Of a stretch of DNA of 64,000 nt, positions 7,259 through 16,656 are shown piece after piece. Numbering within the stretch: position 1 is the stretch's first letter; each line of letters starts with the position of its first letter. The notes below the pieces were generated by a model. The model saw only the letters and a list, made by a program, of their open reading frames with translations. It was not told where the DNA came from and did no database searches. The translations under genes and the position numbers were made by a program. Source of the stretch: Alteromonas hispanica (GTDB lineage: Bacteria > Pseudomonadota > Gammaproteobacteria > Enterobacterales > Alteromonadaceae); the NCBI RefSeq assembly GCF_010500915.1, contig NZ_JAAAWP010000006.1:214801-278800 (forward strand), written 5' to 3'.

Positions 7259-9448
7259 TTACAGCGACCAGGTTGCGCTTAACATATAACTTGCTGGCGC
7301 ACCGTAAAAACCTTGGGCCCAGTACAAGCTATTAATGTATTTTTCATCAGTTACGTTGTTGGCATTTAAGGCAACAGAAAAGTTATCAGACACACGATAT
7401 CTGGCCATTAAATCGATAATGGCATAGGCATCTTGGCGCGTAACAATGGTGTCGCCTGCGTTTGCGAACCCTTCACCCACAACGCCCTGTACTCGCGACG
7501 TGTCGTCTTGCCAGCGCGCATTCACACCTACAGACAGTTTGTCGAAACTTGCAGGCGTGTAGGTTGCAGCAAACTTAAGCAGTCGCTCTGGCGTGTAGTC
7601 GGCCACCAGCTCGTTACCATCAATGGTGAAATCGGTATAACCAATGCTGGTTTGTAGGCCTGGTAATAGCTCGCCGGCCACTTCAAATTCATAACCGCTA
7701 GACTCTATACCGGTAGCGCCAACAAAACGCTGTTCGCCTGGCGGTAGGTTGGCTGTTGCTGGGTCGGGTATAGCTAAGTTCTCTTGCACAATGTCGAAGT
7801 AAGCCACTGTAGCAATTAGGCGGTCTTCAAAAAACTCGCTTTTAAAGCCCACTTCTTTACTCTCGCCCACAATAGGTGCCAGGGTATTGTTGTTTATGTC
7901 TAGCTCGGTTTGAGACAAGAAGGTTTCTGTGTAGCTGGCATAGGCTGAAATGGAATCGTTTAGCGCATACACCACGCCAACATAAGGGATAAATTCGCTG
8001 TCTTCAGCGTCTTGTGCAACATCGTAAGACATGCCGCTGGTATCCCATCTGTTCTGGCGGCCGCCCGCGGTAACGTGCAAATCATCGGTTAAGCTAAAGC
8101 GCGTAGTGAAATACACTGCCGACTGCTCGGTATCAACATCGGCGCCCGTTAGCCCATCTACAAGGGTAGGAATGGGTGCATTGCCATCCCATGTTTCAAG
8201 CGGCGGCATTGCAGGGAAGCCATTGCCCGTTGTGAAATCGTACAAAGACATATCTTCAAAGGTCATAGAGGCATGGTTTACCCCTACTACAAACTCGTGC
8301 GAGCGCCCAAAAAGATTGAAATCACCAGTTAGATACACGTCAATTAAATCGGTTTCTTCATCGTGATCATATTCGCTGGCATAACCGGTGAGGCCAAGAC
8401 CTGTTTCGCGATTTGGTGTGCCAAATACATAAAATAGTTCAGAGTCTTCATCGGTCACTTTACGAGAGTAAGTTGCACGCATGTACCAGTTGTTGGCAAA
8501 CACATGATCTAGCTCTACCAAGGTATTGTGCTTTTCAACATCCCAATACGACCAATCGGCTGAGGTGCTGGTAGACACATCAAAATTGGTGGCTGTACCG
8601 TCGGAATAAAACAGCGGGTTAGCGCCCCAGTTATTACCGTCGGCATTGTTGGTGTGATACGAGTGACTTACCGAGAACGTGGTGCTATCTGAAATATTGT
8701 ACTCTGCGAACAAGTACGCCACTTGGCGCTCTTGCTCGTAACGGTCTAGATAAGACTCTTGCGACTGAGATACCGCCACGCCGCGAATACCAAAATCTTC
8801 ATTTACGCGATACGTACCGTCTACTTCAATACGGCGGTTGTCCCAGCTGCCCACTAAGCCTTGTACGGTTAGGCCATTTTGCATGCCTGGGCGCTTACGA
8901 ATAAAGTTAACCGTAGCAGACGGGTTGCCCACGCCGGTCATTAGCCCGTTTGCACCACGAATAATTTCAATGCGATCGTAAATGGCCGAGTCTTCATCGC
9001 CGTGGTTGTTGCCTCGAATAAGCGGCAGACCAATACCATCAATTTGGAAATTGTTAATGTCGAAACCACGTGCACTGTAATAGGTACGGCTGGTCTCTAC
9101 TCGCTGCACGTTAACGCCGGTGGCGGTATCGAGCACATCGTTAATGCCATTTAGCTGATAGTCGTCGAACTGCGCACTGGTAATAACCGATACCGACTGA
9201 GGAATGTCTTTAATGGGCAAGTTAATACGCGACGCACCGCTGGCCTTGTGCGCGCCATACCCTTCAATGTAAGAGCCTCTTACTTCAATATTTTCTATTT
9301 CAGAGCTGTCGATATCAGAGCCATTCATTTCAGTGCTGTTTATTTCAGAGCCGCTCACTTCAGAGCTGTCTGCTTCAGCACTTGTATTTGCGGTTGCGGA
9401 ATAACTCATTGCAGAAGCAATTGCCAAGGTAAGGATTGACCATTTCAT
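7259..9448 (-). CDS. TonB-dependent siderophore receptor
   Basis: 729 residues. Signal peptide (1-20, cleavage near ATANTSA), then a Ser/Glu-rich pentapeptide repeat (27-56), then a plug domain beginning LPIKDIPQSVSVITSAQ with YSARGFDINNFQIDGIG and IEIIRGANGLMTGVGNPSATVNFIRKRP, typical of FpvA/FhuE-type ferric-siderophore receptors. The rest is a 22-strand barrel ending in SYMLSATWSL with a terminal aromatic-rich strand. It probably imports a ferric hydroxamate or similar siderophore; the exact ligand cannot be read. A Fur-box-like element lies upstream and a PepSY gene downstream. Confidence 0.92.
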   Translation of the reverse strand: MKWSILTLAIASAMSYSATANTSAEADSSEVSGSEINSTEMNGSDIDSSEIENIEVRGSYIEGYGAHKASGASRINLPIKDIPQSVSVITSAQFDDYQLNGINDVLDTATGVNVQRVETSRTYYSARGFDINNFQIDGIGLPLIRGNNHGDEDSAIYDRIEIIRGANGLMTGVGNPSATVNFIRKRPGMQNGLTVQGLVGSWDNRRIEVDGTYRVNEDFGIRGVAVSQSQESYLDRYEQERQVAYLFAEYNISDSTTFSVSHSYHTNNADGNNWGANPLFYSDGTATNFDVSTSTSADWSYWDVEKHNTLVELDHVFANNWYMRATYSRKVTDEDSELFYVFGTPNRETGLGLTGYASEYDHDEETDLIDVYLTGDFNLFGRSHEFVVGVNHASMTFEDMSLYDFTTGNGFPAMPPLETWDGNAPIPTLVDGLTGADVDTEQSAVYFTTRFSLTDDLHVTAGGRQNRWDTSGMSYDVAQDAEDSEFIPYVGVVYALNDSISAYASYTETFLSQTELDINNNTLAPIVGESKEVGFKSEFFEDRLIATVAYFDIVQENLAIPDPATANLPPGEQRFVGATGIESSGYEFEVAGELLPGLQTSIGYTDFTIDGNELVADYTPERLLKFAATYTPASFDKLSVGVNARWQDDTSRVQGVVGEGFANAGDTIVTRQDAYAIIDLMARYRVSDNFSVALNANNVTDEKYINSLYWAQGFYGAPASYMLSATWSL

Positions 9449-9514
9449 AAGTACACACTTTTTGTTGTTCGGTTATTTATGGTCGCAAGATTTTACACAT
9501 CGCCACAGTAATGT

Positions 9515-9535
9515 AAATAGCAATCGTTATCATTT
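9515..9535. promoter_or_regulatory. Fur-box-like operator upstream of the siderophore receptor
   Basis: Read on the minus strand, AATGATAACGATTGCTATT matches the Fur consensus pattern of alternating GAT/AAT hexamers (GATAATGATAATCATTATC) at most positions. It lies about 70 bp upstream of the receptor start. Iron repression by Fur is inferred. Confidence 0.65.
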
Positions 9536-9611
9536 GTATAGCTTTTAAGGTTAGGCGAGAAAGGTTAGTAAATGATTAGCGCAGAAATAAATCTCCTTCC
9601 CAATCAATTTT

Positions 9612-9669
9612 ATGTATCTATATATGTACATAATTGTGTAAAAGTGCTATTTGTTCATATATAGATACA
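9612..9669. promoter_or_regulatory. Inverted-repeat operator pair of the first hipBA module
   Basis: TGTATCTATATA (9612-9623) and its exact reverse complement TATATAGATACA (9658-9669) face each other 34 bp apart just before hipB. HipB-type antitoxins bind paired inverted sites at their own promoter, so this is probably the autoregulatory operator. It also makes the upstream TTG at 9634 unlikely as the hipB start. Confidence 0.6.
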
Positions 9670-9672
9670 TTT

Positions 9673-9933
9673 ATGGTGCAGATAATGAGCAGAGAATCTA
9701 TCGGTAATCAGTTAAAGGCAGAACGAAAACGTCACCGGATGAGCCAAGACGACGTTGCCAACAAACTCAAAACAGCACGCCCCCGGATTTCGCAAATTGA
9801 GAATGGCCGTTATCAAGGGTCATTACAATTGCTTGAGCGTTACTTAACTCTGATGGGGTTAGAGTTAACAGCCACCCCTATTAAGCGTCGGCCGACATTA
9901 GATGAACTGGAGTCTATTTACGATGACGACTGA
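9673..9933 (+). CDS. hipB: HipB-like XRE antitoxin
   Basis: 86 residues from ATG at 9673 (a second in-frame ATG is at 9685). The helix-turn-helix reads IGNQLKAERKRHRMSQDDVANKL then RPRISQIENG, a Cro/C1-type fold. The C-terminal tail (TPIKRRPTLDELESIYDDD) is acidic. The stop overlaps the start of the HipA gene. Expected to neutralise the kinase toxin and repress the operon. Confidence 0.85.
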   Translation: MVQIMSRESIGNQLKAERKRHRMSQDDVANKLKTARPRISQIENGRYQGSLQLLERYLTLMGLELTATPIKRRPTLDELESIYDDD

Positions 9934-11134
9934 TTCAATTCTCGCAAGCCTGCCTGAAAGGGTTCGACAGATGAAGGTTCATGTGGCCGGGCAACCTTCT
10001 GGTACTTTAAATCGGACAGCTCAGTTTAACTATACGTATACCAATGAGGATTTTCCGGTATCCCTAACGATGCCATATCAAGTTGAGCCGTATACGCGGG
10101 GTGCACTGCATCCAATATTCACGCAGAATCTGCCTGAGGGTTACTTGCGCCGGTATATTTCTGAAAAGCTTATCCGCTACGCTAATGTTGATGATATGTA
10201 TTTGTTGGCGCTCATGGGCGACAAAGGCATAGGCCACTTATCCTATAATGCGGGGATTGCGTTGTCAGAGCCTGAGCCCATCGCCATTAACGACATACTG
10301 CACTGGTCAGGCAAGGGAAGTTTATTTCCACAACTGTTAGATCGTTACTACCTAAATGGTATGGCATCCGGCGTTCAGCCTAAGGTGGTGGTATCCCGCT
10401 CAACTCTCTTACAAAAAGACCTTATTGTTAAAACCTATGATGATGAATTCCCGCTGCTGACAGTGAACGAGTTCGTGTGTATGAAATGCGCTGAATATTG
10501 TGGCCTTGAAACTCCTAAAGTATGGCTATCCGATGATTTACAGCACTACGTGGTAGAACGTTTCGACGTCGATAATGACGGAAATAAAATGGGTATCGAG
10601 GACTACGCCACGCTCATGGGGCGCCCGGGCGACCAAAAGTACTTGGGCAGCTATGAGAATATAATGAGGGCCACACTGCGCAATACGCACTCCCCTGAAG
10701 AGACGGACAAGATGTTCGCGCTTATAGCCTTCAATTGCTTGATTGGAAACGGAGACGCGCACCTTAAAAATTTCTCACTGCAATACGACACAAACCAGTC
10801 AAATGTAAAACTCAGCCCAGTGTATGACGTTACTCATACGCTCATATATCCAACCATTGATAACGCAATGGCACTGAAAATGCGCAAGAGCAAAGCTTTC
10901 CCTACGAGGCGGGATTTAATCGAGTTTGCCTTTAATGCAGGGGTATCTCGCTCTTTTGCTGCAGATAAGGTTGATAACATAGCCCAGGGTATTCTCGAAT
11001 GCCTTGCATCAATGAATGAGGTTTCTCTTATGGCAGGATTAAAGGAGTCGATAGAAAAGCATGTAAGTGACACTATGGCTAAGCAGCAGGTATATAGTGT
11101 CTATCGACATGATAAGAAGAAAAAGTATGAATAA
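9923..11134 (+). CDS. hipA: HipA-like serine/threonine kinase toxin
   Basis: 403 residues. The chosen ATG (MTTDSILAS) overlaps the antitoxin end by 11 bp; an ATG 21 bp earlier would also be in frame. HipA features: the N-terminal couple domain (FPVSLTMPYQ, then HPIFTQNLPEGYLRRY), a nucleotide-loop-like segment GMASGVQPKVVV, and the catalytic GNGDAHLKNFS at about 275-285, with YDVTHTL further on. Canonical HipA phosphorylates glutamyl-tRNA synthetase and stops translation. The sequence differs clearly from the second HipA in this window and belongs to a different HipA branch, so its target may differ. Confidence 0.88.
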   Translation: MTTDSILASLPERVRQMKVHVAGQPSGTLNRTAQFNYTYTNEDFPVSLTMPYQVEPYTRGALHPIFTQNLPEGYLRRYISEKLIRYANVDDMYLLALMGDKGIGHLSYNAGIALSEPEPIAINDILHWSGKGSLFPQLLDRYYLNGMASGVQPKVVVSRSTLLQKDLIVKTYDDEFPLLTVNEFVCMKCAEYCGLETPKVWLSDDLQHYVVERFDVDNDGNKMGIEDYATLMGRPGDQKYLGSYENIMRATLRNTHSPEETDKMFALIAFNCLIGNGDAHLKNFSLQYDTNQSNVKLSPVYDVTHTLIYPTIDNAMALKMRKSKAFPTRRDLIEFAFNAGVSRSFAADKVDNIAQGILECLASMNEVSLMAGLKESIEKHVSDTMAKQQVYSVYRHDKKKKYE

Positions 11135-11247
11135 ACTATAATGCGGGCAGACTGGTAACTTACCTTTTTTGGATTCCCACTTATCACTTACCTTAAAGGG
11201 TATTAATGGTATGCTAGTTTGTAGTTAGGAAGCGGCCAAATCAGCAA

Positions 11248-11931
11248 ATGCATACGGCGCGCAAATACACCTGCACTGCATACAAAGAGGGATTTTTAGT
11301 ATTGAAAACAACCATTAGCCATTACAGTGCTAACGCAGAACACTACTACTCGCTTTATCAATCGATAAGTGCAGACAGTGTGCATGGCTACCTTGAACAA
11401 GCACTTGCTAACACACAGCCCACTACTGCATTAGACGTTGGCGCAGGCAGTGGGCGCGACGCTAATTGGCTGGCCGCAAAAGGTTGGCAAGTAACTGCAA
11501 CAGAGCCTGCCGAAGCATTACTGAAATTAGCCAAGCAACATTCCAACGAAAGAGTGACTTGGTGTGACGCCGCCCTACCCGCGCTGGCAAATTTACCTAC
11601 CCCACACCAACACAAACACCAACACTTCGACCTTATTTTGCTTTCTGCCGTATGGATGCACCTGCCCAGCGAAGTAAGGCCAGCAGCTATAAAACGCTTA
11701 AGCGAACTGCTTTCTAACACTGGCCGCATGTATATAAGCCTGCGCTATGGACCAAGTGACCCAGAACGGCCTATGTACCCAGTTAGCTATGAGGAACTGC
11801 AAGCATTAGCGGCAGAAAATGGTTTAACGGCTCGCAATTTAAACCCAGTGCCAAGTAAAGATGGGTTACAGCGAAGTGATGTTGAGTGGGTGACGGTTGA
11901 GTTGATGAAACAGGGAAGAAATGACAGCTAG
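11248..11931 (+). CDS. Class I SAM-dependent methyltransferase (small-molecule type)
   Basis: 227 residues. Motif I LDVGAGSGRDANWLAAKGW and the acidic end of strand beta-2 (VTATEP) are clear, followed by FDLILLSAVWMHL, as in Methyltransf_11/25 enzymes. Substrate not predictable. No DNA-methylase motif (NPPY/DPPY) is present, so it does not look like the modification half of the neighbouring helicase-nuclease. The true start may be the TTG at 11302 (MKTTISHYSANAEHYY), which has an AGAGGG site upstream. It ends 27 bp before the helicase gene and may be co-transcribed. Confidence 0.8.
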   Translation: MHTARKYTCTAYKEGFLVLKTTISHYSANAEHYYSLYQSISADSVHGYLEQALANTQPTTALDVGAGSGRDANWLAAKGWQVTATEPAEALLKLAKQHSNERVTWCDAALPALANLPTPHQHKHQHFDLILLSAVWMHLPSEVRPAAIKRLSELLSNTGRMYISLRYGPSDPERPMYPVSYEELQALAAENGLTARNLNPVPSKDGLQRSDVEWVTVELMKQGRNDS

Positions 11932-11958
11932 TAATTATTTATTTACAGGTAGAAGTTA

Positions 11959-14541
11959 ATGAGTCTTTCGAAATTACTGGAGAGTAAAGGCTTTCAACTC
12001 ATTAACTCGCAATATACTTCACTCTTATACACCGATGCAGAACAAGAAACCGGCATAATTTTAGATACACATTTATACGGTGAGAATAAACCTAGCTATC
12101 CCTACCACGAATACACTGGGTGGCAAAATATGCTTATGCACAAATTTGCCAGACTATATAGGTTTATTGATGATGAAGATCCTGAAAATAGAAGGCACGT
12201 TGCCCTAATTTTAGATGAGATTGACGACGAATATGATTTTAGACAATTTGGAACCGATAGACAGATAAACGAGATAGATCCAACAAGGCCCGAATACAAC
12301 TTTGAAAGTCTCTTTGAACAGGTTTATGGCTCACAATATCTACATGCTCTAGAACGAGAGCATCAGTACGTAGACTTAGTTGGGAAAAGTCGTTATGTAG
12401 ACTACTTGCTGAAAACCACTAACGCCAAAATAGCCATCGAGCTTAATGGCGAAGCTTTCCATCATCCATTAGTTATATCCAGAAAAAAGTATCAGTCCCA
12501 ACTCCTTAAACAAAATTCTTTAATGAAAGACGGCATCAAAGTATATCGTTGGTCGAATGCTGGAATGTCGGACGAAAAAAAATTTGCAGATCAAATGCGC
12601 CTCTACTTTGGTCAGAAAGGAACGCTTTGTGAAAAACCATCCGCAAATCAATTTAGAGACATAAGCTTTTCGCTTTTTAAGCATCAACAAGCCGCACTTG
12701 AAGATATTCAAAATGGACGAGCAAAGGGAAAGAGCACCTTCCTATTGGTACTTCCAACAGGCACAGGAAAAACAGAAGTATTTATCGCGGACTATAGTGA
12801 GCAGCGCCGTTTGGGAAATGCCAAACGCGCATTAGTAATTGTTCCATTTAAAGACTTGCGGGAGCAAACAAAAGAACGATTTCTAGAACGCGACCATTCC
12901 CTGATCACTTCCTCTGATATATCCGATTTGAAAGCAGATGTTATCGTACAGACGACACAAGCAATACAGCGCCATTTCTCTTCTCTCTCATCGGATCATT
13001 TTGATTATATTGTGGTGGACGAAGCACATCATGCGCCAGCTCAAGGCCTTAAAAGGGTACTAGAGCATTTCAATCCGAAAACACTGCTTGGCTGTACTGC
13101 AACCGATAAGCGATTAGACCAGAAAGATTTAGCTGAAATATTTGGTCGATATCAGTTAAACATGACGTTGGAAGAGGCTATTAAACAAAAGCTATTGCCG
13201 CCTATACGCGCTTTTCGATTAGAGAGTAATATTGATTTTTCACAAGTACGATTTAACGGAAAAGAATTTGTTAAAAGCGACCTTAACAGAAGCGTAATAC
13301 TGCCCTCCCGCGACCAACTTATCGTTGATGTTATTTCTAAGTATTTTGATCAGGTAGATTCCGATACCGGCCAGTCTCTATCTGCACTGCAAGGCGTAAT
13401 ATTCTGCGTAGATGTGAAACACGCCAAAAGACTTGCTGTACTCCTAAATGAGCACATGATTAGCGCAGAGGCAGTTTCTGCGACGAGTAGAGAGGGTCTT
13501 AAAAAATACAAAGAAGGAAAGCTCAGGTTTTTGTGTGCTTGCGACTTGTTAAATGAAGGATGGGATGCACCGAATACTTCAATTGTTGTAATGGCGAGAC
13601 CCACTATGTCTAAAGTGTTGTATATGCAACAGTTAGGTAGAGGAACACGAAATCACCCAGGCAAAGAGGCGCTATACGCTATTGACGTTGTTGATAGCTA
13701 TGGCTCGGCAGCACTTCAGCCATGGAGCCTACACAGCATATTTAATTTGAGTGATTACAGACCTTTTGCTGATGTCTTCAATCCAAACGAAGCCCCTGTG
13801 GGCGAAGAAATAATATTAGACCACTTATACGAACACGAACGTAACCTTCGGCCTATCAAATTATTTAATTTTGAGGAAGAATTTGGTGACTTTATTAACG
13901 ATGAACAACTCGCCCGCGAGCTTTTCGTTTCTACTGGCACAGTAAAAAATTGGGTGAAAAACCAAAGTGTATTACCAGACAAGCAATTGCCGTTTGGCAA
14001 TAAAACACTCAACTACTACAAACAAGACAGAGTTGATGAAATACGCAATGAGAAAAACCTAAAATTACGGAGTGAAACGACAAGAAGAGATGACTTTTTC
14101 GAATTCTTGGAGCAGCGTGATTACACGTTCTCATTCAAAATTATATTTCTGCTGCTAATGCTAAAGCATGCCGACAAGACAGGAGAAGTCTCTCTTCCAA
14201 TGCTTAGAGATGACTATCAGGCGTTTTATAAGAGCCTATTAGCGAAATATGGAAAAGCAGAAAAGAGTAATAGCCCGCTAAACAACCCAGAATTTTTGAA
14301 TGACAAGAAGTTGCTAACGAAAAGTATTTTACAAAATCCATTCGAGAAGTTTGAGCGCAAAAGCTTTATGTACCACGCCAAGGATTTGGACAAGCTGGCA
14401 TTTGATGCTTTTCTATGGGAAAAGCTTGAAATTGGCGATGTTGAGTTGATTAGAGAGCAGATGATTGAAGATGGGAGAAGTTACTTCGATAAGCATATTG
14501 AGGCTGGCGCGTTCAGAACTGAAGTCTTTGAAAGCGTCTAG
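11959..14541 (+). CDS. Nuclease-SF2 helicase fusion with C-terminal HTH; predicted DNA-defence protein
   Basis: 860 residues. About 140-205: a Vsr/DUF559-like nuclease core with Asp148 (SRYVDYLL), Glu161 (AIELNGEAFHH) and a distal QNSLMKDGIKVYRWS. About 235-580: superfamily 2 helicase with Walker A PTGTGKT (266-272), DEAH (354-357), TATD in motif III position (380-383) and QLGRGTR (558-564), as in type I/III restriction motor subunits. About 648-672: a helix-turn-helix-like stretch (EQLARELFVSTGTVKNWVKN), then a helical tail. This order suggests a translocase that cuts DNA. No specificity or modification subunit is beside it; the upstream methyltransferase is not of the DNA type. It may be a stand-alone defence protein or a repair enzyme. 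Confidence 0.8.
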   Translation: MSLSKLLESKGFQLINSQYTSLLYTDAEQETGIILDTHLYGENKPSYPYHEYTGWQNMLMHKFARLYRFIDDEDPENRRHVALILDEIDDEYDFRQFGTDRQINEIDPTRPEYNFESLFEQVYGSQYLHALEREHQYVDLVGKSRYVDYLLKTTNAKIAIELNGEAFHHPLVISRKKYQSQLLKQNSLMKDGIKVYRWSNAGMSDEKKFADQMRLYFGQKGTLCEKPSANQFRDISFSLFKHQQAALEDIQNGRAKGKSTFLLVLPTGTGKTEVFIADYSEQRRLGNAKRALVIVPFKDLREQTKERFLERDHSLITSSDISDLKADVIVQTTQAIQRHFSSLSSDHFDYIVVDEAHHAPAQGLKRVLEHFNPKTLLGCTATDKRLDQKDLAEIFGRYQLNMTLEEAIKQKLLPPIRAFRLESNIDFSQVRFNGKEFVKSDLNRSVILPSRDQLIVDVISKYFDQVDSDTGQSLSALQGVIFCVDVKHAKRLAVLLNEHMISAEAVSATSREGLKKYKEGKLRFLCACDLLNEGWDAPNTSIVVMARPTMSKVLYMQQLGRGTRNHPGKEALYAIDVVDSYGSAALQPWSLHSIFNLSDYRPFADVFNPNEAPVGEEIILDHLYEHERNLRPIKLFNFEEEFGDFINDEQLARELFVSTGTVKNWVKNQSVLPDKQLPFGNKTLNYYKQDRVDEIRNEKNLKLRSETTRRDDFFEFLEQRDYTFSFKIIFLLLMLKHADKTGEVSLPMLRDDYQAFYKSLLAKYGKAEKSNSPLNNPEFLNDKKLLTKSILQNPFEKFERKSFMYHAKDLDKLAFDAFLWEKLEIGDVELIREQMIEDGRSYFDKHIEAGAFRTEVFESV

Positions 14542-14736
14542 TTGTAATAGTTTAAGGTTAAAAGTCAAAGAGTGGGGGATTGCAGGGGCAGTCGGAATGC
14601 CCCCTAGAAAATTTGTGAAGTAAATCATTGGGCACTAGGGCTTCAATTTTTAAAAAAGGCTACGGTAACAGAAGTAAGTATATTAGGTTCGTGCTTAGGT
14701 ATAGAGTTACAGAGCCTATGCGCAGTGCAAAATAAG

Positions 14737-16398
14737 TTATTTATTGTCAATTAGCCAAACTGTCTGAATCAACTGCTTTAACCTTTGATGGCGAGTTTTC
14801 AAGCGCTCAAGATTCCAGTCATCTTCTCTGCATAGGTCCCTGGTGATATCGAAAGAACTTCGGTTGTTGAGTTTTTCATAGATTGTTTTCTTTTTTATGA
14901 AATCACTGTTTTGCGCCTCAGAGTTCTTGGAACCGCTTATCAGAGTCAAGTTTCCCAGTTTGTGAAGCCATAAGGCATGTTGTTCAGTATCAAATCTATC
15001 TTTCCAATATTGATTAGCAAGCTTCTGAGGAACGATATGCTCGATAGTAATTCGGCCTGTATAAGTTTTAAGAACACTTTCATCCTGTTGTTCCACGTCA
15101 GCTCTCAATAATAGAGCTTTAATTAAGTTTACTTGGTTAGGTCTTGGTTCGTATAAATCCTCATCAAGAGCAGCCTTCACTCCCTCATTATCAGCATGTT
15201 GTAAAACATGATTTATAATATCGGAAAAATCGAGGTTATTATTAATAGCTACTAACGCTGAATAACATACTTTTTCACGTTGGCTTTTAACCTGTTTCTT
15301 GAGCCACCCATGCATATAAACCTTCTCGAATGCCTCAAGAAAATCTGCGAATTGTGATAATTCCAAACTCTCTTTGCGTGTCATTCTATTCAGAAATGCT
15401 AAAAGTGGCGGTAACCATTCATCTGTATTTAAGTTTCTTAAAGAAAAAATTCTTCTTCTAATACCAGGATGCTCGAAATCAACATCCTCAATTTTAGTGA
15501 AGTTTTTTGCTGAGCCGACTAGCATAAGTGCAAACTCGACCGGATCTCCACCATACTCTTCATTTAAATTAAAAATGAAGGACTCCAATCCTTTTTCGAG
15601 TACTCTATCGCGGTCTAATTTCTCCGACAACTTGTGTAACGATAGAAATTTATCAATTCTGCTCACACCAACTAAGTCTTCGATCTGCGACCATGCATTT
15701 TCGATTTGTACTGCGTCTTTGTTATTAGACGAAGCGTATTCAAAAAGAGTGTTTTTCAAGAGATCTGCGTTTCCAAGGGGAAGGCCGCGATTATTGAGAA
15801 CATTAAATAGCCTGAACGAGGAAGCTATATCGTTCGTTTGAACGAAAACGACAAAAACATTTTGTAAAATATACTTAGCAAACCCTTTTAAAGTGACTTC
15901 GTCGAACTTAACCAAAAACTCTTTGATTGCAGTTGAGTTATCGATAAATAGAAGCTGTGTAGATGTAGGCTTTTCTGGCTTATACTCTTTCTTACCTTGT
16001 AGAAGGTAAAACTTGAAAAGTTCTCTCTCTTTTTCTCTTACTAGTAGGCGTGGTTCGTCAGCCTCATCTGAATAGACATCTATCGGCAGAATTCTTTTTT
16101 GAAGATCGTCTTTTACACCCTGATGTGTTATCAGTGTCTTTAACTCAGATACGATAATATTAAGTGTAGTTAAGCGCTGCTGCCCATCCACTACCTCATA
16201 TAAATTATCACCCTTATTAATGCAAATCATACTTCCGATGAAATACTCTTTTTCAGATGAAATGAAGCTCTGGTAAATATCCTCTACAAGCTGATAAGCG
16301 TTATCTGGCGTCCAACTGTAGGGCCGCTGATAAGGAGGTATAACGAACCTTTTGTTTTCAGTGAGTATGTCCTGAACTTTGCATTCTTTTGCTTCCAT
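14737..16398 (-). CDS. DUF262-DUF1524 protein (GmrSD-like predicted endonuclease)
   Basis: 553 residues. N-terminal DUF262: VIPPYQRPYSW (17-27) and the signature DGQQRLTTL (near residue 70), a ParB-like NTP-hydrolysing fold. C-terminal DUF1524: an HNH-type nuclease with IEHIVPQ followed by KLGNLTLISGSKN and F..KK..Y. This fusion is the architecture of GmrSD-like type IV restriction enzymes that cut modified phage DNA. The start ATG follows the divergent gap to the gpA-like gene. It converges with the helicase-nuclease gene, so the two are not an operon, but they form a cluster of predicted defence genes. Confidence 0.87.
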   Translation of the reverse strand: MEAKECKVQDILTENKRFVIPPYQRPYSWTPDNAYQLVEDIYQSFISSEKEYFIGSMICINKGDNLYEVVDGQQRLTTLNIIVSELKTLITHQGVKDDLQKRILPIDVYSDEADEPRLLVREKERELFKFYLLQGKKEYKPEKPTSTQLLFIDNSTAIKEFLVKFDEVTLKGFAKYILQNVFVVFVQTNDIASSFRLFNVLNNRGLPLGNADLLKNTLFEYASSNNKDAVQIENAWSQIEDLVGVSRIDKFLSLHKLSEKLDRDRVLEKGLESFIFNLNEEYGGDPVEFALMLVGSAKNFTKIEDVDFEHPGIRRRIFSLRNLNTDEWLPPLLAFLNRMTRKESLELSQFADFLEAFEKVYMHGWLKKQVKSQREKVCYSALVAINNNLDFSDIINHVLQHADNEGVKAALDEDLYEPRPNQVNLIKALLLRADVEQQDESVLKTYTGRITIEHIVPQKLANQYWKDRFDTEQHALWLHKLGNLTLISGSKNSEAQNSDFIKKKTIYEKLNNRSSFDITRDLCREDDWNLERLKTRHQRLKQLIQTVWLIDNK

Positions 16399-16656
16399 TT
16401 TCAGTATCCATTAATTATTTGAGCTTGAGCCACTTGTAATTCTAGTTATCTTTGGTTTGCACCAAGAAGTATTTAGTGCCAGTCCTTAAACTCTCTTGAC
16501 TGTATTAAGTTTTACATTTATCCGCCTAGAAAGGTTATAAAGATTTAGCTGAAGAACAATATCAAAACCATTAAGAATTACCATTATTTTCTTAGCCTTT
16601 ACAATGTTTTAACTTACTATCGGTCATTTTATTAGTTGAGATAAAGTGATCGAAGA

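Noticed and set aside
11248..11931. Methyltransferase as modification partner of the helicase-nuclease
   Set aside because: It lacks DNA-methylase catalytic motifs and resembles small-molecule enzymes; adjacency alone is weak evidence.
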